Shown: positions 24,621 to 36,959 of the stretch, one piece after another
Layout: each line of letters starts with the position of its first letter
Numbering within the stretch: the stretch's first letter is position 1
Source: Micropterix aruncella
Taxonomy: Eukaryota; Arthropoda; Insecta; Lepidoptera; Micropterigidae
Assembly: GCA_944548615.1 (NCBI GenBank)
Contig: OX155955.1
Span: 14,289,039 to 14,353,038 of the forward strand
DNA length: 64,000 nucleotides
Reading direction: 5' to 3'
The notes under the pieces: generated by a model
Told to the model about the DNA's origin: nothing
The model's input: the letters and a program-made list of their open reading frames with translations, nothing else
Databases searched by the model: none
Position numbers and translations under genes: made by a program

Positions 24621-24810
24621 AGAGTGTATCACTCGGGCGCAAAATATTTTTGGCTCGGGCGCTTTTTTGAATCCCTCGCTACGTTCAGGATTCTACTAAA
24701 AAATCCCTCGCTACGCTCGGGATTCTGCTCTAGAATCCCTCACTTCGCTCTGGATTAAAAAAAGCGCCCTCGCCGTAAAAATATTATTTTTCTCCCTTGT
24801 GATACAATCT
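24621..24810. mobile_element. Foldback element with three internal palindromes
   Basis: The outer arms (24621-24668 and 24757-24810) are imperfect inverted repeats with AGTGTATCAC at one end and GTGATACAAT at the other, and CGGGCGCTTTTTT against AAAAAAAGCGCCC inside. Between them AATCCCTCGCTACGCTCGGG-type units occur three times (24669, 24701, 24733), each itself a palindrome ending GGATT. Non-coding. Confidence 0.75.
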
Positions 24811-24855
24811 ACTATTAAACACCTGTCAAACCATACAAGAGGTCATTGGTTTTTT

Positions 24856-25010
24856 AACACGACTGCCCAACAAAAAAGGAGTGTAATGTGTTCAGGGTTC
24901 ATCTCTATATGTTTTTTGTTTCTTTATTCCATCATAACTTCTAAACGTTCGAACCGACCACGTGTTTTAGATGCGATTCTCTCATCAATGACTCCAATAA
25001 ACTCCAATAA
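24856..25010 (+). repeat. Dispersed repeat family D, copy 1
   Basis: Shares AAAAAAGGAGTGTAATGTGT, TTCATCT and CCATCATAACTTCTAAACG with 53540-53680 and, in part, 54020-54150. Confidence 0.6.
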
Positions 25011-27969
25011 ACTAGCTTGTTCCTGATGACCTGTTTATTATCTTATGTCGGCTCAAGCCACGGTTTAACTCCTACCCCGTAGAATAACCTGGAGAGGACT
25101 CTGTGAATCCTGGCTGCAGCTATAAGGCCAGTCGTGGACATAGTAGGGCCAAAGACTTTAATCTGTGAGATTACCTCGGGCGGTGCTCGGCGGCTTGCGC
25201 ATCGTGCAGCGTTAGCCAATCAACTGTACACTCCGACGAATATACGGGGAGAGGGGTAGGGGGGGGGGGAAGGTGGGGGTGTTCTGGAAGCGTACGTCTC
25301 CCAAGCAGCGTCCTGTTGACCTGACGTCATCTATCCTAAAAACGATCCGTTGGCCACCCGATCCCGTGTGATATTGTCGGTCGCAATAAATTCGAACTGA
25401 ATTACAGCTAACGTCAGGTAGAGGCAGCGAAAGCGACATCGAATTTCTGACCAGACTCGGGGGTAAAGAAATGCGTACAAAACTGGTAGCAACGGAGCTA
25501 GGTTCGCCCGCTGGCTCATCTTCCTAGTACAATACAATACAATACAATACAATACAATTAGTTCTGCTCCAGTAGGTATGCTTTCCTACACTTTGATGCA
25601 TCTTTGCCTCTTATACTTTAAATAATATAATTAATTAAAGAATATTAACTATCATGATATAGCTGTGGCGATATAAATTAATTTTAGTAAATTATAATTG
25701 GTTTGAAAACCATTGATATATGGAAAATAATCTAATAATCAAAATTGCTGATCAAAAAAAGAGTTCAATGTCTGTAGTAATTATTATCAAGGCAATAATA
25801 TGATGGTCATGAAAATAGATAGGCGTATACTAAAAATATCTAAATTTAAATTAATTGTCAAATCTAGCAATATAGCCGTCGTCGATAATAATAAAAATAA
25901 AAATAACGCTCTTTGGAAAAGTTGATTATCATGAATTTTCCGTTATTTTATATAAGGATGCCCTTGAAACAAGAATTCGGCATTATCCAAAACTCTTAAG
26001 TCATATACTGGATTCTTGACTTGGCCATTAAATAAGTTTTTTTAATTGGTTCTCTGTATCGCGGTAAGTTGTTAGATACTTACGGGCCGTCAAAGTAGTT
26101 TGGCTGTGGAATGTATTGTCCGCAAAGTCTTTTACGTTCACTCCATGGGAGAGATAACGGCTATATATCGTTATAACTTCCTAGATGACGGGTTTGCCCG
26201 TCGTTATTATCACCCTTCGTATGTACCGGATGGACCTACAACAATTAGACATTAAACATGCCTACGACCTACATGATATACACGACTATTGCTGCCCTCT
26301 CGCCCTCGCACCGTAAGTTTCTGCTTAACGATTAACTTCGAACTTCAGTCATACAGTTCGTAACAACCCGTCGCCAGCACAACTTTTCTTCTTCCTACGT
26401 CACCTGCGCCGAGCCTAAATATGTTAATCGTTAAACTAAATCTCAGACTAATTTATTTATTCGGGCTAATTGGTGGCCCCTATAAACAAGAACACTGACC
26501 TGATTCAAAAAGAACAAGGTAATATTCATCAAAGGACGACCACGGACCACGTGTTTCCAGAGGCGATTCCCTCACCAAAAACTTCAATCAAGCTGGTAGC
26601 AGCAACCGTTACCGTCTTAATCCTGTCAATCCTTTGTTCCTAAACAACCCGTCGATGGCCTTCATTTTGCAAATCCAATATAGGTGTTGGTTATTCCACC
26701 CTATAACAATTTCAATTTACTCACACTTCGGACGCACAACTCAATATCTCGCCGCTTATTTTATCGAGACATACGCTAGACTCCCATTTTCCTGGTTGAT
26801 ACGCACAAAGCGCTCACCCTTTGGCCCCAATACTCGATTTCATAAGACATGGTTATATTCTCTATAGCCCAGTCAAATAGGGAATTTTAGGAGAAATACC
26901 TGGTACGAGTAATAGCTTGAAACTTTGCATAAATGTTCTATGAGGCGTAGTGTTAAACATACTAAAAGTCATCTACTCTATCTGTTGCTCTCGAGCCGCC
27001 ATCTTGGGAAAATAGCACTCCAGTTGTTCGATTATATCTCGCTAACTGTTTGCGATATCGGAATGATGTTCCAGATAAAAGTAAAGCTTATAAAATTGTC
27101 CATAAAAAAATCATTTACATATTTTTCATTTCAGCTATTATAAATATGAAAATAATCTACTCAACTGACAATTGACAATCTAGCTGGGGATTCAGTATAT
27201 CATTTTGTATGGGAACCCTGCATTTTGTGATTAAAGGCTCATACTTGGCACAATTATTTGTTAGTTGGTCCTGAGTGGATTTAGCCTGGGACCCATCGGC
27301 GGCCACCGCGAGCGGGTGGCGGGGGGAGGTAGAGAGAAGCTTGATTCTGCCGCGCTCTACTTTGAGCCCTTTATCTCTCGAACTACAAGTATTAGGGAAA
27401 CTGGGGTATCATTTTAGGATAACTCAACCATGACCACAATTTTATGTTAGGAAGAAAAAATATCTATCTAACAAAAAAAAAATATAGTCAATATCCAAAA
27501 GTCATTCAACTTTTCATTTTACTTATACGAAGTTTACTTTTTAATCATAAGAAATATCGATATACGAAAAATATATTCTGAAAGCCACACTTACCACAAT
27601 TACAGAAATATATCTTTTATTCGATTCCCATGCTAAAAATTGAGTGCAACTATACACAATTCATCGCATGACAGAGCGGCGTTTTTACGTTACGTTGCCA
27701 GTTTTACTTAGTATGTTTTATAGTACGCCTCAATGAACATGTATGCCAAGTTCCAGACTATTAGTTATATCCGTCAAACGTCGACATTTGTTCCTATTTG
27801 ACTGGGCTATTATAGCATTTCGCTTATAGCTGCAAAATTTCAGCCAGTGTGCGGAGACGCAGACCCCCTTGCACCCCCTCCCGCATGGTAGGCCCCACAA
27901 CCGCAAGCCACAGCTCGTGGACGCACGTCCTTCCGACACCGCGACCGCTGTCACGTCATCTATACAGAA
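25011..27969. other. Intergenic, no gene recognised
   Basis: Contains a G run at 25259-25269, an ACAAT pentamer array at 25528-25558, and an inverted fragment of family B at about 26125-26225. Several 70-80-codon frames have no recognisable domains. Confidence 0.35.
25528..25558. repeat. (ACAAT)n pentanucleotide microsatellite
   Basis: Six tandem copies of the pentamer. Confidence 0.9.
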
Positions 27970-27984
27970 TAGTGTCATTGATTA

Positions 27985-28060
27985 TATAGTGTAATAGATT
28001 GCTCAATACCAAATGACTTTTTGACAACCCTTCTACGCCGGTGACATGCAGGTGGCGCTA
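27985..28060 (+). repeat. Dispersed repeat family F, copy 1
   Basis: Shares TAATAGATTGCTCAA and, further on, ACAACCCTTCTACGCC and GACATGCAGGTGGC with the reverse complement of 62040-62160. A shorter relative lies at 58455-58500. Confidence 0.55.
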
Positions 28061-28127
28061 GTAACATTGTCCGCTGAAACTAATAACATTTTATTTGGCC
28101 ATTTATAATAACATTGATAATAATTAA

Positions 28128-28853
28128 TCTATACTAATATTATAAAGAGGTAACGTTTGTGACGTTGTAGGAAGTAATGAAAATTATTTTATCAATAGAA
28201 AGCCACGTTATTTGTGAGTATCATAGGCTATATATTAATCCAAAAAATGTAAAGGCGTTTTCGTGGTAGTCGGATTTGCAAAGTAATTCGGAGAATAAGC
28301 GGTCGAACGAAAACGTTTCTAACTAACGCTGCCTTAACGATGGGAGATATATGATTAAGTTCTAGAGAAAAGCTGTAGAGCTTGATAATGCCTACAAAAA
28401 AGTCAGCGACAACATATGTCTAATTTTTATATTTAAGTCTCAAAAAGTAGTATTTTATATTAAAAAAAATAATTTAAATCGTTAAGTCATGTTTATTGGT
28501 CATATTATCAACAATTATGAATTCTTATCAAAATAAGTAAATTTATCGTCTCGAGTGTTTAAAACAAAAGACTTTTCTCTTTTACTGCATTTAATTTCCC
28601 TTTTACTGCATAAATAGTTAAAGAGATAATACGCTCACAAATAAGACACTCACAAGAAGACACTCACAAATAAAGGTAATATAGTCAAATTGGCATGCAA
28701 ATACATACATACATACATATGCAGTAAAAAATAAACCCTTCTTTTGGCACTCAGGAAATAAATCATAGCACTCAGTACTAACCGAACTACACTCATAATT
28801 TCATCACAGCTAAAAAGTTTTACCGCACAACGAAGTGGGCACGGGTCAGCTAG
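28128..28853 (+). mobile_element. Non-autonomous Helitron
   Basis: Starts TCTATACTAATATTATAAAG and ends GGGCACGGGTCAGCTAG. It is flanked by A (28127) and T (28854), so it obeys the Helitron rule of TC...CTRR inserted between A and T. A GC-rich hairpin-capable stretch (CCGCACAACGAAGTGGGC) precedes the CTAG. These end sequences are those of a well-known lepidopteran Helitron group. The 726-bp interior has no Rep/helicase motif, so it depends on another copy for movement. Confidence 0.8.
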
Positions 28854-29430
28854 TGTTATTATAAAGGAGTTATCGTTTCCAAATCCCAATAATTTAACGA
28901 CTGATAACAATAAGAATATTAAATTATTAGTGTTATATATCGAATTTTTATATAGGTTGATTACATTACAGAAATAATACGGAGATATACTATTTATTAG
29001 ATTGACAACTGAATACTAAATTAAAAATTGTAATCTTTATGTAAATAATATTCAAATAATAAAAGCTACGATACAAAAAATCCTTTGTTATTATATTATT
29101 ATTTAATTTTTATATAGGATTCCGCATAGGAATGTTTAGAGCAGCCGCCGTATTAAACATGAGAAAATTATTCAATAATTGGGACTATATATGAGTGCCA
29201 GCTACACGTAGCGTTTGGTAGTAAAATTCTAGCAGCCAAAACTTATTACAGCGTTGAGTAATCTTATAATCTAGATAGAATAGAATAGAATAGATCATAA
29301 ATGATAGTACCTAATTTATGTTCTTTAATTGAAGATTTAATAACAACCTATTTTAAAAACACAGCATGTGTTGTATTTTAAAAGAACTACTTGAAAACAC
29401 TGTCAAATAATAGACAAAATTTTAACAAAA
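28854..29430. other. AT-rich intergenic DNA
   Basis: An (AGAAT)n pentamer run occurs near 29274-29294. Nothing else is recognised. Confidence 0.4.
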
Positions 29431-30107
29431 AAAACCGACTCCATTTTTTTTTGTAAGTGCAGCAGCCATATCATGGTGATACTTAGAACGGGCTATTATA
29501 TTGAATGCGTATACAAAATTTTGAGCCTGTGCTGTTGACCGTTCAGGAGTTCCCTCGTTGGAAGCCAACCCTGGGTGTAGCAGTCCTGATTTGGTGAAAC
29601 TTTTAACGGGCTGTCGTAATTGAATTCATATAAAAAATTTCGTGTCTGTGCTGTTCACCGTTGAGGGGTCCCCTCGTCGGGAGCCAACCCTGAGTACAGC
29701 AGCCATGTCATGGTGAAACTTAGAACGGGCTATCATAACTGAATGAGTATACAAAATTTCGTTTCTGTGCTGTTGACCGTTGAGGAGTCCCCTCGTCGGG
29801 AGCAAACCCAGGGTGTAGAATCAGGTCATGCTTACCATTTAAAAACATGCATTGTCATCGGAATTAAACCAACATGTAAATTTTCAACTCCGTATGATAA
29901 TATTTGATGAGTTCCCTCAATTCTTCATAGATCATCAGAACAGGACTTTGATTAAAATGCGACAAATATGTAAGTATATTCCTTCAATTAAAAATTAATT
30001 TCCCAAATCAGTTCATAAATTGCAAAGTTCTGAGGTAACAAACATTAAAAAAATATACATATATGCAACCGAATTGATAAACTCCTCTTTTTTTGAAGTC
30101 GGTTAAT
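29431..30107. mobile_element. Inverted-repeat element with 119-bp tandem core, copy 1
   Basis: The left end AACCGACTCCATTTTTTTT is mirrored by the right end TTTTTTTGAAGTCGGTT. Inside, three tandem units (about 29461-29578, 29579-29697, 29698-29816) each contain TGGTGAAACTTAGAACGGGC and (G)AGTCCCCTCGTCGGGAGC. An inverted relative with five full units lies at 57101-57720. Non-coding; the AACCGACTTC ends recall a widespread lepidopteran repeat. Confidence 0.7.
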
Positions 30108-31740
30108 AAAACTACCTTACATATTTCTAATATTGACGGAAATATAACTCAAAATAAAGATTCCAGTAAAAAAAATTACCGGAAAATAATCAACAAATCA
30201 ACTTTAGGCCAAAATAATAGAGAAATATTACATGCGGTCCAACTGTTTGGAGATAGATAGCGTTACTTTTTAAAACTTTTGCGTACAGCTCTTAAACGAA
30301 ATCTGATTTATTAAAAAAAAACCTTGCTTTGGGACATATTAGGGTATATGACAGATTGTAAGATTATCCAGCCTTATTCAAGCCCAAACTCATCAACCCT
30401 ATTTTGTTTCAGAAATGAGTTCCAAGCGCGTACTTTCGGAATCTAAAGGTGATAATGCTAAATTAAATAAGGTATTCGAATCAGATATCCCTCTACTGAG
30501 CCACTACAGATATTTCGAATTTTAATTTTGAAAAATGTTTTTTTTTTGTTTTCCTAAGAATTTAAGCATTGAAGCTTAACACTATTCTAAGCAATTCGAA
30601 GTTTAGCAGTGAAAGCAGATGATAGCAATTTGGTGACCCTGTGCAGGTATTATTTTGAAAGATTTGGAACAGCTACGGGAGAAATCTACTGTCAAAGACT
30701 GCGAGTAATGATGGAGAAGCATGCGGTCAAATAATCGAGTCTGATTGATATCATTTTCTCACTGATTTCCCCTATAACGCGCGACCTCATATTGCATATC
30801 AGAGGGTTCAAAGTCAATTGTCAGACCTAATAGTTTTGGTTTAAAGATTCCTTATATATCCTCCTTTCACTTTGTAAGGCAGAATGTGACGCTACGTGTT
30901 CAAAGTGTAAAGATGTTTCATCTTTGCTCTGTAAAACCATGTATTGTTATTTTATTATAAAGTTATAACATTTGTCAAGTATTCCCTAAAATAAAACTGC
31001 TTGAATCTACATCTGAAAACACAAATTCTCCAATGAGCTCCACGGCTATGGGTCCTAAGCACGCCGGAAACGGATCGTTAACACTTCCGGTTACACTTCT
31101 TCACCTCTTTGAGTGACAGGTAGGATCATTATCCCTGGTTGGCCCGGATAGGTTTACTATTCGGGGTGATAATTTGAGAAAATAGGTAAGACGAGGGTGA
31201 AAACTGGGAAGCTAGGAGCGAGGCTCACTGTATTATGATAATTGTACTGTACTGTCCAAAGTCGTAGAATTGTACGTAGTCGTAGTACGTAGAATTGTAC
31301 TGTCCAAAGTCTTCTACGTTCATTGCAGGGCGACAGAACGACTAATCGTTAAAACGTCCTGTGGTGACGGGCTCGCCCGTTGTAGTCGACACCGCAAGAT
31401 GTATTATGATAATCGAATACCTTAAAGTCTTTAGAATCTTCAAAATATTCGAAATATTACATTGTATATGTTATCCATTCCCTCGTATGTGAAATAATGA
31501 ATTTGACACATTTACTCAGTCGTACAGAATTAGGTAACAAATGAAATAATAATAATATAAGCGAATGAATTGGACTATGGTTTGGTATATACATATAAGA
31601 GTATGTGTGTGAGTACGTGTGTGAGGGTATGTATGTAGGTGTGTGTTTTTAAGGGATAAGGTTATCTACAATTTTCGACGTATGCTAGTCATATAACTTC
31701 ATAATATAAAATCGAAGACTATCGCGGTTGTTTGACATTA
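30108..31740. other. Intergenic, little recognised
   Basis: Contains an inverted family B fragment at about 31300-31390 and a GT-rich simple sequence at about 31600-31650. No supported gene. Confidence 0.35.
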
Positions 31741-31744
31741 TAAA

Positions 31745-31830
31745 TAGGATAGAAAACGATTTTACCGCGTGAAATTTGTAGCACCCAACGTTTCGGTGAC
31801 GTTGCAGCCACCGTTGAAATAAGAAGAACC
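31745..31830 (-). repeat. Shared repeat with hammerhead-like CCGAAACGT core, copy 1
   Basis: The reverse complement matches 49815-49935. Both carry a G-Y-G-rich stem, then CACCGAAACGTTGGGTGCTA or GCCGAAACGTCGGGTGCTAC, and further on CAACCGCGATAGTCTT. The layout resembles the 3' tails of Penelope-like elements with a degenerate hammerhead, which is inference. Confidence 0.5.
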
Positions 31831-32840
31831 CCGAACTTCAAAAGAGACGACGGTTACAAACTCTCTTCTACGTTGAACCCTCTTCCTAAAATGTTCCCGC
31901 CGCCGAACGCCGAACGCAAAGACGTAAAACAGGATACAGTGAGTGTTGTGTGCAAGACGGATTTTCAAAACTCCCGCGCTCCGAGCCCAACCCGCGGATC
32001 GCGTTGTTCCCTAGTGTATATCTTGAAATCCGTACATAGACCAATTATTCCGTACTGAAAGAGCATTGGTTGTTGTAATTATTGAAAAGTGGCTATCCCC
32101 AAGTGTGGGTGCTAATGGATCCCAGATGGGATGTCCACAAGACATGACCTGAACACACCGACAGAAATCGTTTAATTGCAGTTTGTTAAATCAGATGAAG
32201 TCCATTTAGATTTAATTGAATTGATAATTTAACATGTTAAACGCCAAGTTGGTCAGCGGTGACCGCACCTGTCCTATATCTAGATGACGTGTTGGTCACC
32301 GATGACCTCGCGGCAGACCTGTTTTTAAAATGAATTTATGCGCCAGAGGACGGTTTTGCGGTAGGAGGTGACCGGAGTGGCGCTGTGGAAAATTTCGGCG
32401 AAGTGGTTTTCGCAAAATCTAAGAATTCTTGGATTTGCAGAGGAAATAAGGCAATGCTGAGAGTTAGTCCACAAAATTTGTCGTTGGTTCACTCATTTTC
32501 GCTACCAAAATTTTAGCTAGCAACAGACATGCACTCGTCTTAAATGTTGACGCGTGACTGCGGGGTGCCTTCGTAAAGAAATCATACGGTTCTTCAGAAA
32601 TATCTCTGAAACTGCTTCAGATCGAAGCCTAACTAAGACATAAGCATGAATCTTGATTAGCGACATTGCCACGCAGCAAAAAAGTTAATTTGATGGATTC
32701 TTCTATGGCGTTTAACGTGTTAATCCCATGAAGCGAGTACCTTGCTTGACCAACTCTTAAACCATAATGAAGTCCGCATCTCGTAGCTTTATTTTTCACT
32801 CATCGTATATTTCCTATACTAATGTCACTCGTAATATCTT
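31831..32840. other. Intergenic, nothing recognised
   Basis: No open frame with a recognisable domain was found. The sequence is moderately GC-rich in places. Confidence 0.35.
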
Positions 32841-32863
32841 ATTTTATTTTATTTTATTTTATT
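32841..32863. repeat. (TTTTA)n microsatellite
   Basis: A pentamer run of about 4-5 units lying beyond the 3' end of the minus-strand non-LTR relic, possibly its tail or target. Confidence 0.8.
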
Positions 32864-33043
32864 TGGTACCCAAACAGAATATTGACAACACATACAGTGA
32901 CATATATATATATACTACAGTTACATGACTACATCAATATCCTTTTTATATGAGTACACAATTAGCACAATGCATAAACAATGGTTGAATTTAAAAAAAA
33001 ATATTATGTATAAAAAAAGGAAAAAAAATAAAAAATACCAGAA

Positions 33044-33545
33044 TTACAGTATTTTAAAGAGGGTCGCTTTGAAGGAGCATAAACTATCATTAAATATATC
33101 GATGCGATTGTCAAGATGAAATTTGTTATACAGACGACATATACGTGGGATTACGTTATTAACTCCGGTATAGTTTTTTGCTAAAGGTGTTTTAAATAAG
33201 TCTGGGTATCGAAGACTTCTTTTAGTAATGTTAAATTGCATTTTTTCTATACAAGAGGTATCGATTTTATTATTTAAAATTTTGTACAGGAACACTAAAT
33301 CTGCAACCTGCCGGCGTTTTTCTAATGTGACAAATTTAAAAGCAGTTAGTCTTTCCTCGTAGCCAGTCAGATGATTCTTAAGGCCGCATTTAAATTATAG
33401 AATTCTCAGAAATTTCCTTTGAATGGATTCAACTCTATCGGAGTACGTTTTAAAATATGGGTTCCATATTGAGGACCCAAATTCAAGATGACAGCGCACT
33501 AGTGAGTTATAAAGCAGGATCATGCCTAGAGGAGTAATATGTGAC
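33044..33545 (-). pseudogene. Non-LTR retrotransposon RT C-terminal relic
   Basis: Minus-strand pieces in order are LLYNSLVRCHLEFGSSIWNP, RVESIQRKFLRIL, GYEERLTAFKFVTLEKRRQV, then ADLVFLYKILNNKIDT and an 83-codon frame with ITKRSLRYPDLF. This is the post-palm region of CR1/Jockey-like reverse transcriptases (LYxSLVRxxLEYxSxVWxP...RIExxQRxFLR). At least one stop and a frameshift interrupt it, and the catalytic domain is absent. Confidence 0.75.
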
Positions 33546-33623
33546 GTTGCTCAGCCCTAGAGTCGACACCTGTTGGTCACTATTTTTACCGCTTGACGGT
33601 TCATGCTAATTTTGTTTATATTT

Positions 33624-34026
33624 TAGAGGTCGTGTTTCCTCTTTACCGTTACCGCTGAGTAGACGATTAAGATCACTTTATTCGCAACTGTGTAGCCTAT
33701 GTAGAGACTGGCCACTGTTCACGTCGGATAGTAGTAGCAGTCACCGGAGGCGCACGGCGAAAGTAAAACGCAGTGTCTTGTGCGGCTGATGATTTAATTA
33801 CGACTGGCGAGTGGAGATGTCCATACTAACTTAAGTGTTCACAGCGATGTAATATTGATATCTTACTCCAACTTCATTTCGTGAGCGTGGTAACATTGCG
33901 CAAATGAATTATGATATTGTGACGTAGTCACTACACTCCACCCCTCCAGAAAATCTTGTAAACAATGTTCCATGAACACCGAATCGGGCGAGTTTGAGGG
34001 GAGAGTGTGTTTTGGCCTGACATATT
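33624..34026. repeat. Diverged tandem duplication, unit 1
   Basis: Matches 34027-34465 along its whole length. Shared landmarks are TAGAGGTCGTGTTT, GCGAAAGTAAAACGCAGTGT, ACAGCGATGTAATAT, GAATTATxAxATTGTxACG and TTTGGCCTGAC. Non-coding. Confidence 0.85.
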
Positions 34027-34465
34027 TAGAGGTCGTGTTTTCTCTTTGCCATTACCACTGATAGGGATGATTGAGATTCCCTTATTCGCGAATATGTACC
34101 TCGGGCAGAGACTGTCCACCGTTCGCATCGGATAGTGATGGCGGGTACCGAAGGTGCGCTGCGAAAGTAAAACGCAGTGTCTTGTCCGGCTGATGTTTTT
34201 TACGACTTGCAAGCGGACGTGTTCGTACTCGCTCAAGTGTTGACAGCGATGTAATATCGATATCTTACCCCAACTTTATTTCGTGGACGTGGTAACACTG
34301 CGAGCGGGAATATTTGAATTTGTTTTTGTACGGGGCAAATGAATTATAACATTGTAACGTAGTCTCCACACTTCACCCCACCATCACCCAGAAAATGGTC
34401 AGTAAACAATGTTTCATACCCAGTCGGGCGAGTTTAAGGAGAAAGTGGGCTTTGGCCTGACGGTA
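34027..34465. repeat. Diverged tandem duplication, unit 2
   Basis: Second copy of 33624-34026. Relative to unit 1 it carries about 35 extra bases near 34300-34335, and both units end in TTTGGCCTGAC. A 101-codon minus frame across it has no known domain and is likely chance. Confidence 0.85.
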
Positions 34466-35040
34466 ATCCCGACAATCTCAGTACGCAATATGGGCGCATA
34501 AGTCTCCAATTCCGGGGAGAGAAAAAGTTGCGTTTGTTGCGGCAATATCAAGTTTCGTGGCAATTAGGCGAATGGGGCGGCGAAAGGCCGTTGAGCTGCG
34601 CTGCGAGCGCCACGTTTTCAATTAAGTCCCCTGGGCGGCGTTTGTAATTAAATAAAGTCTTCATTCTGCTTTTATTAGCTGAAAAGAGATTGGCCGTCAT
34701 AAAATGGCGCAAAACACGAAATATTTAATTAATATTTTCATGAGTTTGTTACACGGGCAATCATGTTTCATGGCGCGGCGCACACCCCACCCGCCCCATC
34801 CTCCGCTTCTCCTACTCGACCCCTCATTACTATCATTTTGATGGGCGGGCCGCATTCGGAATTTCTATTCTACGGTCGCTAACAGATCTTTAACAGCTTT
34901 TATTAGGGCACTCGTTTGCGCATAATTATAATTAGGTATTATATTTTAATAGGTAATTTTGCATCACTTTGTTATAATTAGGCATCGTTTGTTCAAGGCG
35001 AGATAAGATCGTTTCATAACTTTCATTTTTATTTATTTTA
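34466..35040. other. Possible conserved non-coding / regulatory block
   Basis: Single-copy in the window, moderately GC-rich, no open frame, and rich in homeodomain-type words (GGCAATTAGG, TGTAATTAAA, TTTAATTAAT, ATAATTATAATTAGG). It contains AAAATGGCGC and TTCATGGCGCGGCG. Inference from composition only. Confidence 0.3.
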
Positions 35041-35061
35041 ATTTTCCGGCCCACCAAATGG

Positions 35062-36435
35062 GAAAGTATTGTGACCGCCCATTTTTTTCTCTTGAGATGA
35101 AGACGGAAATATCCACTTTGAACTCCTCTGAGACGATTAAGTACATTTCCAGATTAAAGTCTATATGTGTATCTGCACTGAAAAAAATATAACGATGTAA
35201 TACACGGAAATACGCATGTTTCAACGAGGATTATCTATATAAAATGGACTGTGGTCCATACGTAAGAATTAACATGACGAGTAACGGTGTCGGCGTGACG
35301 GTATTTACCGTGCCGAAATTTTAAAACAGAATGTTATTTCATTACGTCGCGATCTTGGGATCTCGATTTTAACAAGACAGCATGTAATAGGATACGTACG
35401 GATATAGTCGGACACATGAATCATGTTGAAAATTTTATACTGTTATTTCTGTGGTAACCGTACGGAAAATGTTGAAAATTTAATCGAGTAATACAACATT
35501 CCTTGTAATACAACAAAATTACGCTTGAAACATCGTTATTCTGTATAAAACCGTAATAATAAAATGGTAATGTAAGAATCAGTCCAATATTTTTCTCTTC
35601 TGTGTGTCTGTATGTCTGTGTGTGTATTCATTCCTCCAAGAAGTTGCCCAAACGTTTATTCCGATTGACCTGAAACTTGGCATTGCAAGAGTAAAAGATT
35701 GTGGTTGAAATTGGTCCACCACCGGGCGCACTAGTCATGTGCCAATAGCGAAATATTATTTATTTTTATTTTATTTATTTTTTTATTTATTAAAGAAAAG
35801 CACATTTTTATGGCATTACATTGTAAGTTTAACATTATAAGCTTAAATGTAAATAATAGCAAAATAGAAAGCACCGCAGACCAATTTTTTTAAAATCAAC
35901 GCCGCCTAACTAGGCCTAGGCCCGTACTAAGGCAAGCGTACCAAGTAGAGTGGTTTGTGCATAATACTTTAGAATACTTAATTTAAAAAATATGGTAGGT
36001 ATCAAATAATATTAAAAATTAACTAATAATAATAAACATTGTAATTTGAGTGTAGTGTGATGTAACTGTAGTGTAGTGTAGTGTGATGTAAATGTAGCTG
36101 TAGTGTGCTGGAAAAATAACATTCAGTAAATGGTGAAATAATTAAACTGAATAATAATAATATAATGTCGTAATAAATACAATAAAATATAAAAATATTA
36201 TTAATGAATCGAAATAAAGGAAAAAATGGTATCTCAATAAATATTTAAAGAATCAAATTTAAATAGTCCGAGGATACAATTATATATAAAATGTCCATGT
36301 TACAAGTTAAAATATATATTTCAATATAATTCAATTAAAAAAAGAGAATTGGACTTGGGGACTTGAAATTTGATAAACAGATGCCTTTTTGGGCCGAACC
36401 GACATTGTGAAACTTTTGTTGGAATGCCTCAGATG
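35062..36435 (+). repeat. Dispersed repeat family A, copy 2, split by an insertion
   Basis: Family A runs 35062-35760 and resumes at about 36346-36435 (GGACTTGGGGACTTGAAATT). The intervening about 590 bp is an insertion. It starts T-rich and contains ACTAGGCCT-G-CCCGTACTAAGG (35906-35940), a non-LTR 3'-end-like phrase also seen at 6394-6430. It also has a GTAGTGT short tandem at about 36053-36112. Confidence 0.6.
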
Positions 36436-36639
36436 TATGTAAATTATGGATATGTACCTAGTATACAGATATACAGATTATAATATGTTATATTTTATCA
36501 TGTTATACTATTATACTATTATATATAAATATGCTACATTATTTTATATGTTATAACATATGATATTATATTATATTGTAATATGTTATATTATATTATT
36601 TATATTATATTATGCTAAATTATATTACGTATTGTTTTT

Positions 36640-36905
36640 TTTAAGACAGAAGAAGGACAGCAGGCAAGGCTACAGGCTCAGCAAATAATACCACAGAACT
36701 ATATATCCATCACCCCAACACAGGCGTATACCTAGTGGGGTGATGTAATCCTGACAAGTTAATGCCCTTTCGCGATTTTCTTCATATGTATTCTTTTAAA
36801 ATGTGTAAAAAAAAATGAACACAATCTTTTTTATGTAACTATAAAAAATAGGATAAATAAATAAATAAATAATTAAATAATAAATAATAAATAAAATAAT
36901 AATAA
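36640..36905 (+). pseudogene. Possible 3' end of a non-LTR element with TAAA tail
   Basis: A frame ending KTEEGQQARLQAQQIIPQNY and ISITPTQAYT then a stop (about 36733) is followed by 100 bp and a TAAA/TAA-type simple repeat (36853-36905). The layout suits a retroelement C-terminus plus 3' UTR, but I do not recognise the protein. Confidence 0.3.
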
Positions 36906-36959
36906 TAAGCTACACTATTAATATTTAAATTCAGCCATTCATTTAAATTATTGACGCCA

